NCBI GenBank assembly: GCA_023436395.1
Contig: JAEZJJ010000002.1
Location: 1-8,222, forward strand
Length of the DNA: 8,222 nt
Source of the DNA: Bacillota bacterium
GTDB taxonomy: Bacteria > Bacillota > Clostridia > Lachnospirales > Cellulosilyticaceae
Reading direction: 5' to 3'
Below the pieces are notes generated by a model. That model saw only the letters and a program-made list of their open reading frames with translations. It did no database searches and was not told the DNA's origin. Both the position numbers and the translations under genes were made by a program. How positions within the stretch are numbered: the first letter of the stretch is position 1; each line of letters starts with the position of its first letter. Below, one piece after another: positions 1 through 5,849 of this stretch.

Positions 1-46
1 CTGCCTTACAAGCAGGGGGTCATAGGTTCGAGCCCTATAGCGACCA
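1..46 (+). tRNA. tRNA-Val(UAC), 3' part
   Basis: This is the 3' portion of a tRNA cut by the left window edge. Positions 1-4 are the end of the 5' anticodon strand (CTGC), 5-11 the loop CTTACAA with anticodon TAC at 7-9, and 12-16 the 3' strand GCAGG. The T arm pairs ATAGG (22-26) with CCTAT (34-38) around TTCGAGC. The acceptor strand is 39-45 (AGCGACC) and the discriminator is A46. No CCA is encoded, so CCA addition would be enzymatic. Anticodon UAC reads GUA (valine), and A as discriminator is usual for Val. The D arm and 5' acceptor strand lie outside the window, so the acceptor pairing cannot be checked. Confidence 0.88.
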
Positions 47-53
47 CTTATAT

Positions 54-127
54 GGCGGAATAGCTCAGTTGGCTAGAGCACACGGTTCATACCCGTGGTG
101 TCGGGGGTTCAAATCCCTCTTCCGCTA
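54..127 (+). tRNA. tRNA-Met(CAU), elongator
   Basis: A complete cloverleaf. The acceptor GGCGGAA (54-60) pairs with TTCCGCT (120-126) with a G-U at the first pair; the D arm is GCTC/GAGC; the anticodon stem CACGG (81-85)/CCGTG (93-97) encloses TTCATAC with anticodon CAT at 88-90; the T stem GGGGG (103-107)/CCCTC (115-119) encloses TTCAAAT; the discriminator is A127. No CCA is encoded. The initiator is excluded because the first base pair forms and the anticodon stem lacks the three G-C pairs typical of tRNA-fMet. tRNA-Ile2 also has a CAU gene anticodon, but the acceptor and anticodon stems resemble clostridial elongator Met. It lies 7 nt after tRNA-Val, so the two are probably processed from one precursor. 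Confidence 0.93.
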
Positions 128-130
128 TTA

Positions 131-162
131 AAGCACTTAGATTTATTCTAGGTGCTTTTTTT
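131..162 (+). terminator. Intrinsic terminator of the tRNA cluster
   Basis: An 11-bp stem (131-141 with 147-157, one G-T pair) closes a 5-nt loop (TTTAT) and runs directly into a T-rich tail to 162. It starts 4 nt after the tRNA-Met discriminator base and so ends the tRNA operon. Confidence 0.93.
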
Positions 163-240
163 ATATAAATAAATAATACATTATCTTTATGAGAATTACA
201 AGAAAAAATGGAATAAACTGGATTTCAGTACATTAACTTT

Positions 241-267
241 CTGACGTCTCTAGACAATACATATAAT
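241..267 (+). promoter_or_regulatory. Possible leader promoter
   Basis: A perfect TATAAT lies at 262-267. The best -35 candidate is CTGACG at 241-246 (four of six matches to TTGACA), but the 15-bp spacer is short. If active, it would start a transcript near 274 that carries the short ORF at 297-335 and reaches the hairpin at 361-384. A+T-rich DNA yields many TATAAT matches, so this is tentative. Confidence 0.3.
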
Positions 268-296
268 TGCATATAAATAAGCAAAGAGGTGAGGAA

Positions 297-335
297 TTGG
301 ATATTGCACATTATAAAGCCTCATATTGGAAATAA
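297..335 (+). CDS. Possible 12-codon leader peptide
   Basis: A TTG-started reading frame encodes MDIAHYKASYWK and then TAA. It follows a strong purine-rich ribosome binding site (AGAGGTGAGG, 285-294); with AGGTG as the core the spacing is 5 nt. It sits between a candidate promoter and a terminator-like hairpin, the layout of an attenuation leader. There is no run of one amino acid that would name the regulatory signal: the peptide has two Tyr and one Trp but no cluster. TGAGG (290-294) can pair with CCTCA (319-323), so the site could be masked in the RNA. This is a hypothesis; no homologue is recognised. Confidence 0.22.
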   Translation: MDIAHYKASYWK

Positions 336-355
336 TATTGATATTGCGATATAAT
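326..355 (+). promoter_or_regulatory. Candidate sigma-A promoter for the HAD-ispF-fbp operon
   Basis: TTGGAA (326-331) and TATAAT (350-355) are separated by 18 bp. Transcription would start near 362, at the base of the hairpin at 361-378, about 45 nt before the HAD start codon. In that case the hairpin would sit at the 5' end of the mRNA and could not act as a terminator for this promoter. Confidence 0.45.
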
Positions 356-360
356 AGTAA

Positions 361-384
361 AGAATCCGAAGGGGTTCTTTTTTT
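361..384 (+). terminator. Small terminator-like hairpin in the operon leader
   Basis: AGAATCC (361-367) pairs with GGGTTCT (372-378, one T-G pair) around a GAAG loop, followed by a run of seven T (378-384). It has the form of a short intrinsic terminator. It could end or attenuate a short transcript from the promoter near 262, or be a 5' stabilising stem on mRNA from the promoter at 350-355. Confidence 0.5.
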
Positions 385-408
385 ATTAAGGATGATGGAG
401 CTAATAGA

Positions 409-1236
409 ATGAAAAGAATATATATATCAGATTTAGATGGTACATTGTTAGACAATCATAAACGAATTTCAAATTATACAAAGGATAAGCTTAATGAACT
501 GATTAGCCAAGGGTGTAAGATTTCTGTTGCTACGGCAAGAACACCTGCAACTGTGGAAATACTTTTAGCAGGTATTCAGATTCAGGAACCTATTATCTTA
601 ATGAATGGTGCAGTCATCTATGACCTAGAAACTCATACTTATCTAGATATCGAATTTATAGAGCAAGAGGTTGTAAAGAAGGTATTGAACCAATTAGGAT
701 ATTTGGTGAAGTCAAGTTTTATTTACACAATTAATGATAATAAGCTTGTTGTATACTATAATGAACTAGAGAATAAACATAAAGAAAATTTTTATGAGGA
801 GAGACAGGGAACACCTTATAAATCTTTTATGAAACAAGGCTTAGTAGGGTATAATAATGTTGCCTATTTTGTATTTATGGATGTAGAAGAAAAAGTACGT
901 CAAGTATATGAAACCATTAAAGATATAGAAGGAATTGCCCTTGTCATGTATAGAGATGTTTATAGTAAGGACGGGTATATTCTAGAAGTTTATAGTCATA
1001 AAGCAACTAAAGGAAACGCTATTCATAAATTAAAGAAAAGTGATTATGATGAAGTAATCTGTTTTGGAGATAATTTAAATGATATAGGTATGTTTATGGT
1101 TGCCGATGAAGCCTATGCTGTAGAAAACGCATTAGAAGAAGTGAAGGCATGTGCAACGGGTATGATAGAGAGTAATCATCAAGATGGTGTGGCAAAATAC
1201 ATTGAGTTACATTATAGGAAATGTAAAGGAGAATAA
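409..1236 (+). CDS. Cof-type HAD-superfamily (IIB) phosphatase
   Basis: A 275-residue cytoplasmic phosphatase of the Cof/YcsE-like HAD IIB group, which dephosphorylates small sugar or nucleotide phosphates by way of a phospho-aspartate. All four HAD motifs are visible. Motif I is DLDGTLL at 8-14, with D8 the predicted nucleophile and D10 the acid/base. Motif II is T42 in VATAR, motif III is K201 in ATKGN, and motif IV is GDNLND at 220-225, which binds magnesium. The large alpha/beta cap of class IIB fills the middle (roughly 85-190). The length is normal. The ATG at 409 follows GGAG (397-400) by 8 nt. It is probably the first gene of an operon with ispF and fbp; the ispF ribosome binding site lies in its last codons. 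The substrate cannot be told from sequence. An expected substrate from the neighbourhood (a phosphosugar or an isoprenoid precursor) is only inference. Confidence 0.9.
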   Translation: MKRIYISDLDGTLLDNHKRISNYTKDKLNELISQGCKISVATARTPATVEILLAGIQIQEPIILMNGAVIYDLETHTYLDIEFIEQEVVKKVLNQLGYLVKSSFIYTINDNKLVVYYNELENKHKENFYEERQGTPYKSFMKQGLVGYNNVAYFVFMDVEEKVRQVYETIKDIEGIALVMYRDVYSKDGYILEVYSHKATKGNAIHKLKKSDYDEVICFGDNLNDIGMFMVADEAYAVENALEEVKACATGMIESNHQDGVAKYIELHYRKCKGE

Positions 1237-1242
1237 TAAGAG

Positions 1243-1716
1243 ATGTTAAGAATAGGTATGGGATATGATGTTCATCAATTGGTAGAAGGAAGAAAGTTGA
1301 TTATGGGTGGTGTGGAGATTGAGCATTACAAAGGTTTATTAGGCCACTCAGATGCAGATGTTTTAGTACATGCTATTATGGATGCCCTTATTGGGGCCAT
1401 CGGGGAAGGAGATATTGGAAAGCACTTTCCTGATACAGATGAAAAATATAAAGGAATTAGCAGTATATTACTATTAGAGCATGTGAAACAACTTTTAGAT
1501 GAAAAAAAGGCAGTCATTCATAATATTGATGCAACTATTATTGCGCAAAAACCTAAAATGGCACCACATATTATTACAATGAGACAGAATGTTGCAAAGG
1601 CATTAGGCATTGAAGTGGGTCAAGTGAATATTAAGGCAACAACTGAAGAAAAACTAGGGTTTACTGGTGAAGAAAGAGGCATTTCAAGCCAAGCTATTGT
1701 ATTAGTTGATATGTAA
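1243..1716 (+). CDS. ispF: 2-C-methyl-D-erythritol 2,4-cyclodiphosphate synthase
   Basis: IspF converts 4-diphosphocytidyl-methylerythritol 2-phosphate to the 2,4-cyclodiphosphate with release of CMP, the fifth step of the MEP isoprenoid pathway. It works as a homotrimer with a metal at each subunit interface. At 157 residues it has the family length. Visible motifs are GMGYDVHQL with the metal ligands D9 and H11; GHSDADVLVHAIMDALIGA, giving the third ligand H43; GDIGKHFPDTD (56-66); and the C-terminal TTEEKLGFTGEERGI stretch that contacts the cytidine diphosphate. The ATG at 1243 is 6 nt after the HAD stop codon. Its ribosome binding site AAAGGAG (1225-1231) is inside the end of the HAD gene, so translation is probably coupled. 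No other MEP gene (ispD, ispE) is adjacent, although ispF is often next to ispD elsewhere. Confidence 0.97.
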   Translation: MLRIGMGYDVHQLVEGRKLIMGGVEIEHYKGLLGHSDADVLVHAIMDALIGAIGEGDIGKHFPDTDEKYKGISSILLLEHVKQLLDEKKAVIHNIDATIIAQKPKMAPHIITMRQNVAKALGIEVGQVNIKATTEEKLGFTGEERGISSQAIVLVDM

Positions 1717-1770
1717 AATGAAGGAAGTAAATAAGTGCATTATAATAGAGCAGAAATATAGGTAAATAAT

Positions 1771-3741
1771 ATGGAAACAGAAGAAATTAACTTAAGGTTA
1801 CTTAATTTTTTAGCAAAACAATATCCAACAACAGATCATGCGGTTACAGAAATTATTAATTTGCAGGCAATTTTAAACTTGCCTAAAGCAACAGAGCATT
1901 TTGTATCTGATATTCATGGTGAATATGAGGCGCTTTCTCATGTATTACGTAATGCATCAGGCGTATTAAAGTCCAGAATAGATGAAATTTTCATCAATGA
2001 AATGTCTGAAAAAGAACGACGTGCACTAGCAATTTTAATTTATTATCCAGAGAAGAAAATGGAGCAAATCGTAGAAATTGAAGAAGAAATGGATGAATGG
2101 TATCGTATTAACTTATTACGTGTCATTAGATTGTGTAAGGTTATTTCTTCTAAATATACCCGTTCAAAGGTAAGAAAGGCATTACCAAAGGATTTTGCCT
2201 ATATCATGGAAGAACTATTAAATGAGCAGGTTGATACCCCTAATAAGGAACAATATTATTATGAAATTGTAGATCGTATCATTAGTTTGAATAAGGCAGA
2301 AGCTTTTATGTGTGCTTTTTGTCATTTGATTCAGAGGCTTGCTATAGGTCACCTCCATGTTTTAGGAGACATTTTTGATAGAGGCCCCCGTGCTGATAAA
2401 GTCATGGATATTTTACAGCAATATCATTCATTAGATATTCAGTGGGGAAATCATGACATCGTGTGGATGGGTGCTGCTGCTGGGAGTGAAGCTTGTATAG
2501 CCAATGTTATTAGAAATGCTTGTAGGTATTCTAATTTAGAGACATTAGAAGATGGTTATGGCATTAATTTATTACCTTTGGCTACCTTTGCCTTAGAACA
2601 ATATAGGAATCAAGACTATAGTCTATTTATACCTATAGTAGAGCATGATTTAGAGAATAAGCAAGAGGATGTTAGATTAGTGGCACTGATGCACATGGCT
2701 ATTACCTTTATTCAATTTAAGCTTGAGCATCAAGTTATCCAAAGATGTTTTGATTCAGAGATGAAGAACAGGAATTTATTAGATCAAATCAATTATGAGG
2801 ACTATACAATTCATGTAGGAGATAAAAAATATCAGCTAAATGTAGATGTATTTAAAAATATCAATCCAGAAGCACCATATGAGTTAACAAAAGAAGAAAT
2901 AGAGGTCATCAATCGTCTTAAAAGCTCCTTCTTACATAGTAATAAGTTACAGGAGCATATAAAATTTTTATTTGCAAATGGTAGTATGTATAAGGTATAT
3001 AATGATAATTTATTGTATCATGGATGTATTTTGCTAACCAAAGAAGGTGACTTTAAAGAAGTATATTTAGATGGAAAGGCTTATTCAGGTAAGGCCTATC
3101 TGGATTATTTAGAAACTGTAGTGAGAGAAGGATACTTTAACTTAACAGATAAAGAAGCTAAAATAAAAGGTATGGATATGATGTGGTATCTATGGTGTGG
3201 GAATAATTCTCCTTTATTTGGAAAACAAAAGATGACAACATTTGAAAGATACTTTATACAGGATAAAGAGACTTGGAAAGAACCTAAAAATAGCTACTAT
3301 GAATATTTAGATAATAAGCAAATAGCAAATAATATATTAGTTGAATTTGGAATTGATAATGAAGAAGCTCATATTATTAATGGACATGTTCCAGTTAGAG
3401 TGAATAGAGGAGAAAAGCCCATTAAGGCAGGTGGTAAGATTATTGTTATTGATGGAGGATTTACTAAAGCCTATCAGAAACTTACAGGTATTGCAGGGTA
3501 TACACTCATTTATAATTCATTCGGACTGCAACTAGCTTCTCATGAACCTTTTGAGGGAGTTGAAAAGGCTATTAAGTCTGAAAAGGATATGGTAACTTCT
3601 AGGAATGTAATAGAATATATACCTATACGCAAAAGAGTAAAAGATACAGATATAGGTAAGGAGATTAATGGACAAATCAAAGCGCTTATTACTCTTGTAG
3701 AATATTATCAATTAGGTTTATTAAAAGCTAAACAAGGTTAA
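1771..3741 (+). CDS. fbp: Fructose-1,6-bisphosphatase, class III
   Basis: A class III FBPase (FBPase_2 family, as in Bacillus subtilis Fbp), which hydrolyses fructose 1,6-bisphosphate to fructose 6-phosphate in gluconeogenesis. At 656 residues it matches the usual 640-670. The fold is calcineurin-like, and its metal-binding motifs are visible: D47/H49 in SDIHG (46-50), GDIFDRG (199-205), GNHD (226-229) and a later histidine in NGHVPV (537-542), followed by DGG (561-563). The first two motifs are about 150 residues apart because of a long helical insertion, as is normal for this class. The start is the first in-frame ATG; an in-frame TAG lies just upstream (1759-1761). Its ribosome binding site is weak (only AGG at 1760-1762), unlike its neighbours. 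It starts 54 nt after ispF, probably in the same operon. The B. subtilis enzyme is activated by PEP; nothing in this sequence speaks to that. Confidence 0.96.
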   Translation: METEEINLRLLNFLAKQYPTTDHAVTEIINLQAILNLPKATEHFVSDIHGEYEALSHVLRNASGVLKSRIDEIFINEMSEKERRALAILIYYPEKKMEQIVEIEEEMDEWYRINLLRVIRLCKVISSKYTRSKVRKALPKDFAYIMEELLNEQVDTPNKEQYYYEIVDRIISLNKAEAFMCAFCHLIQRLAIGHLHVLGDIFDRGPRADKVMDILQQYHSLDIQWGNHDIVWMGAAAGSEACIANVIRNACRYSNLETLEDGYGINLLPLATFALEQYRNQDYSLFIPIVEHDLENKQEDVRLVALMHMAITFIQFKLEHQVIQRCFDSEMKNRNLLDQINYEDYTIHVGDKKYQLNVDVFKNINPEAPYELTKEEIEVINRLKSSFLHSNKLQEHIKFLFANGSMYKVYNDNLLYHGCILLTKEGDFKEVYLDGKAYSGKAYLDYLETVVREGYFNLTDKEAKIKGMDMMWYLWCGNNSPLFGKQKMTTFERYFIQDKETWKEPKNSYYEYLDNKQIANNILVEFGIDNEEAHIINGHVPVRVNRGEKPIKAGGKIIVIDGGFTKAYQKLTGIAGYTLIYNSFGLQLASHEPFEGVEKAIKSEKDMVTSRNVIEYIPIRKRVKDTDIGKEINGQIKALITLVEYYQLGLLKAKQG

Positions 3742-3785
3742 TGAAATAAAGCATAGAAATAGAGAGGTAGAAAGGAAGAAGAATT

Positions 3786-3938
3786 ATGAAAGAAAAGGTT
3801 TATTGTCCAACTTGTAAAAAAGAGGTAGAAGTGATTGCTGCATGTGGTGCAACCAATTATTTTTGTAATCATTGTAAGAAGCTAGTTTCAAGTAAGAGTG
3901 TTTTAACTGAAGATGAGGTAAATGAAGATAAAGAATAA
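3786..3938 (+). CDS. Small zinc-ribbon protein (50 aa)
   Basis: A 50-residue ORF with two cysteine knuckles, CPTC (C7, C10) and CNHC (C27, C30), spaced as in a one-metal zinc ribbon, and an acidic, probably disordered tail (TEDEVNEDKE). The ATG follows AAAGGAAG (3771-3778) at about 7 nt. It lies 44 nt after fbp and 3 nt before a strong terminator, so it is the last gene of the operon. Small zinc ribbons of this kind occur widely in Firmicutes with no assigned role; they could bind nucleic acid or a protein partner, or buffer zinc. Good ribosome binding site, intact cysteine pattern and tight placement before the terminator support a real gene. The function is unknown. Confidence 0.82.
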   Translation: MKEKVYCPTCKKEVEVIAACGATNYFCNHCKKLVSSKSVLTEDEVNEDKE

Positions 3939-3941
3939 CAT

Positions 3942-3985
3942 AAAAACCTATGAAATAGACCCTTAGTTTAATTCATAGGTTTTTT
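3942..3985. terminator. Two-way terminator between the fbp operon and the P-loop gene
   Basis: A perfect 13-bp stem (3942-3954 with 3972-3984) closes a 17-nt loop. AAAAA begins the left arm and TTTTTT ends the right arm, so the transcript has a U-tract in both directions. It lies 3 nt after the zinc-ribbon stop codon and 11 nt from the stop codon of the convergent minus-strand gene, so it can end both. Confidence 0.93.
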
Positions 3986-3995
3986 AAATGATTTA

Positions 3996-5093
3996 TTAAG
4001 AAGTTGTAAGCGTAAAAATTTGTTCAAAAAGTTGGTCAGAAATATTGTCTATGACTTTAAAATCAGTAGCCGCAATATAATATTTTTCAAGATCATCATG
4101 TAAAATTTTAGCGTAAGAAAGATGAGAGATGCCATCCTTAATACAGAGCTTATAACGTTTAGAAATTTGAGCAAGTTCTTTTTCATAAAGAGAGTCGATA
4201 TCACTAGGAATAAGTTGCTTAGACATATCAATAGTATGATCTAGTGACTTTTCAGGAAAATATTCATGGGGAGCAGTACTATTAAATAGACAGACATCAA
4301 GTTCGGGAATAATAAGCATATCTAGTGTATCAGGATCAAAGCCACAATGATATACTTCTACATCTAAGCCCCGTAATTGAGCTGCAGCTAATACCTTTTT
4401 GAGTAAAGTTGACTTGCCAGAACCAGGCCGACCTTTAATAAAATAGCGGTTTTGTATTGGACTAATTAAATTGGCTATAAAATCAAAGGAACCTTTAGGG
4501 GTAGAAGCACCTAAAAAGCGATGGACAATAGTTCCTTTTTTAGTAAGTTGTGTAGTAATAAGTACCTCATTAATAATTTCTTGGGTTAAGGTATTCGCTT
4601 TTTTAAAGTTCATATGATCAGTATATATTCTTTCCCATTCGTCATGAATGCAGAGTGCTTCTGCAAATTTATCATAGGCTTTTGGATAACAAGCAGAAAT
4701 CTCTTCTTGGAGGTAGAGAATTTCTTTCTTGTGTTGACTTAAGGAGGGGATATTCCAGGCGACACCAAGATTAATATATTCTTCAATTGCACCAGGGGCA
4801 GTAGGCTCAATAACATGAGGAGAAGTACCATCTACCATACCTAAGCTGAGAAGACGGCAAATAATACCGTCTAATGAATCAGGATCGGATGAACAGTGAA
4901 TATATTCTACAGGGTATTTTTTTTCCTCTAATACATGACCTAATTTTTTCATAAGTGAAGATTTTCCTGTGCCAGGACCACCTTTTAATATATATATTTT
5001 ATCTAATCCTTTTAAGTTGGATGGAAAGAAATTTTGGAAGCCTTTAGCAGAGTTGGCACATACAAAGTAATGTTTTGACGTTACAGTCATCAT
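3996..5093 (-). CDS. Tandem-duplicated P-loop NTPase of unknown function (PRK06851-like)
   Basis: A 365-residue protein made of two related P-loop halves. It resembles the family NCBI calls PRK06851, found mainly in Bacilli and Clostridia, with no known function; that name is from memory. Counting from the ATG at 5093, half 1 has Walker A GGPGTGKS (38-45), VEYIHC (62-67), DPDSLD (70-75) and TSPH (90-93). Half 2 has GRPGSGKS (221-228), VEVYHC (245-250), DPDTLD (253-258) and TAPH (273-276). Every motif is offset by exactly 183 residues. A mostly helical linker follows half 1. There is no signal peptide or membrane segment, so it should be cytoplasmic. A longer frame begins with GTG at 5099, but that codon abuts the ribosome binding site AAGGAA (complement of 5100-5105); ATG 5093 has 6-nt spacing and is preferred. 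ATG 5090 is also possible. It appears to be a single-gene unit with its own promoter. Nucleoside kinase or AAA-like ATPase activity is possible but unproven. Confidence 0.85.
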   Translation of the reverse strand: MMTVTSKHYFVCANSAKGFQNFFPSNLKGLDKIYILKGGPGTGKSSLMKKLGHVLEEKKYPVEYIHCSSDPDSLDGIICRLLSLGMVDGTSPHVIEPTAPGAIEEYINLGVAWNIPSLSQHKKEILYLQEEISACYPKAYDKFAEALCIHDEWERIYTDHMNFKKANTLTQEIINEVLITTQLTKKGTIVHRFLGASTPKGSFDFIANLISPIQNRYFIKGRPGSGKSTLLKKVLAAAQLRGLDVEVYHCGFDPDTLDMLIIPELDVCLFNSTAPHEYFPEKSLDHTIDMSKQLIPSDIDSLYEKELAQISKRYKLCIKDGISHLSYAKILHDDLEKYYIAATDFKVIDNISDQLFEQIFTLTTS

Positions 5094-5126
5094 AGTCACT
5101 TCCTTATAAAATAGCGATTTATACCT

Positions 5127-5156
5127 ATTATATGATAAAATGGAAGATAATGTGAA
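5127..5156 (-). promoter_or_regulatory. Promoter of the P-loop gene (sigma-A and sigma-K readings)
   Basis: On the minus strand, TTCACA (5156-5151, five of six matches) and TATAAT (5132-5127) are 18 bp apart, a fair sigma-A promoter giving a leader of about 25 nt. The same DNA also reads AC-N17-CATATAATA, which fits the sigma-K pattern (AC, 16-17 nt, CATAnnnTA) and partly sigma-E at the -10. Which factor acts cannot be settled from sequence. Confidence 0.5.
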
Positions 5157-5191
5157 AAGAAATAAAGATGAGTTAATAGGAAAGAAGTATT

Positions 5192-5241
5192 AAAAAAGTC
5201 ATGAAAACTTGAGCAAGAATGAGTTTTTCATGACTTTTTTT
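5192..5241 (-). terminator. luxS terminator
   Basis: A stem of about 16 bp (5192-5207 with 5224/5225-5240, one extra T) lies just past the luxS stop codon. On the minus strand the hairpin ends in a run of six T (complement of 5192-5197). A matching T run on the plus strand would also let it work in reverse, but no plus-strand gene precedes it. Confidence 0.9.
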
Positions 5242-5268
5242 GAGCGTATTAATCTGAGTGTACCATAT

Positions 5269-5748
5269 TTATTGAGGATAATTTAAGTTAGCATCTGTTA
5301 ATTGATGAAGTACGGTATCCACATATTTTTTGGCTTCATAGTTAGCCATTGGTAAATTGAGATCTAAATAATTACCACAATCTCTTGCAGAAGCGCCTGG
5401 AATTTCATCTTGGAAGTTTGCTACAAACTCAAATAACTCAGTAATAAGAGGGGCAATATCTTTAGAACTTCTTTCCCCTTTTAAAATAAGATAAAATCCT
5501 GTACGACATCCCATAGGACCAAAATAAATTGTTTCATCTGCAAAGTATGGGTGATTACGGAGATAAGTTGCACCAATATGTTCAATAGCATGAATTTCAG
5601 CAGTATTAAGGACTGGTTCTAGGTTAGGACGCTTCATACGTAGGTCATAGGTCGTAATAGTGTATTCACCAACTGTATCTATACGAGAAACATAGATACC
5701 AGGTAGTAAATCAATATGATTAACAGTAAAGCTTGCAATTTTTTTCAT
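5269..5748 (-). CDS. luxS: S-ribosylhomocysteine lyase (autoinducer-2 synthase)
   Basis: LuxS cleaves S-ribosylhomocysteine to homocysteine and 4,5-dihydroxy-2,3-pentanedione, the precursor of autoinducer-2, and so recycles the product of SAM-dependent methylation. The 159 residues match the family length. The HxxEH motif gives metal ligands H53 and H57 and the catalytic base E56; C124 in ARDCGNY is the third ligand; C81 in GPMGCRTGFY is the catalytic cysteine. All active-site residues are present. The ATG at 5748 follows AGAGGTG (complement of 5753-5759) by 4 nt. It is transcribed alone, divergent from trpS, with its own terminator; the partner enzyme Pfs/MTAN and other methyl-cycle genes are not in this window. 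No clean -35/-10 pair was found for it, only several -10-like sites in the A+T-rich palindrome upstream. Confidence 0.97.
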   Translation of the reverse strand: MKKIASFTVNHIDLLPGIYVSRIDTVGEYTITTYDLRMKRPNLEPVLNTAEIHAIEHIGATYLRNHPYFADETIYFGPMGCRTGFYLILKGERSSKDIAPLITELFEFVANFQDEIPGASARDCGNYLDLNLPMANYEAKKYVDTVLHQLTDANLNYPQ

Positions 5749-5792
5749 TTTACACCTCTCTGTAAGTTTTTATATAAACGCAATCAATATCT

Positions 5793-5812
5793 TATAATAA
5801 TATATTATTATA
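5793..5812. repeat. Perfect A/T palindrome between luxS and trpS
   Basis: Ten bases (TATAATAATA) are followed at once by their exact reverse complement. Each strand therefore carries a TATAAT (5793-5798 plus, 5812-5807 minus). It lies 45 bp before the luxS start and just upstream of the trpS -35 site. It may hold the luxS -10 or an operator for both genes, or may be chance in A+T-rich DNA. Confidence 0.6.
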
Positions 5813-5821
5813 GCCTAAAAG

Positions 5822-5849
5822 TTGACTTTCGTATAGTGGAGAATATAGA
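5822..5849 (+). promoter_or_regulatory. trpS promoter
   Basis: TTGACT (5822-5827, five of six) and TATAGA (5844-5849, four of six) are separated by 16 bp. Transcription would start near 5856, leaving a leader of about 65 nt, too short for a T-box riboswitch. Confidence 0.55.

Noticed and set aside
54..127. tRNA-Ile2 (lysidine-modified CAU) as identity of the second tRNA
   Set aside because: Acceptor stem and anticodon stem match clostridial elongator Met better; the gene anticodon alone cannot separate them.
1326..1517. A 63-codon minus-strand ORF inside ispF
   Set aside because: It lies wholly opposite a clear ispF, has a low-complexity Ser/Cys-rich product and no supporting ribosome binding site or homology.
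1741..1746. TATAAT between ispF and fbp, as an internal promoter
   Set aside because: No acceptable -35 lies 15-19 bp upstream and no extended -10 TG is correctly placed; co-transcription with ispF is simpler.
4049..4231. A 60-codon minus-strand ORF inside the P-loop gene
   Set aside because: It is an out-of-frame shadow of the real gene; Leu/Ile-rich translation is expected from this A+T-rich DNA.
5140..5193. A 17-codon plus-strand ORF followed by a terminator-like hairpin
   Set aside because: It has no ribosome binding site, and the hairpin is fully explained as the luxS terminator.
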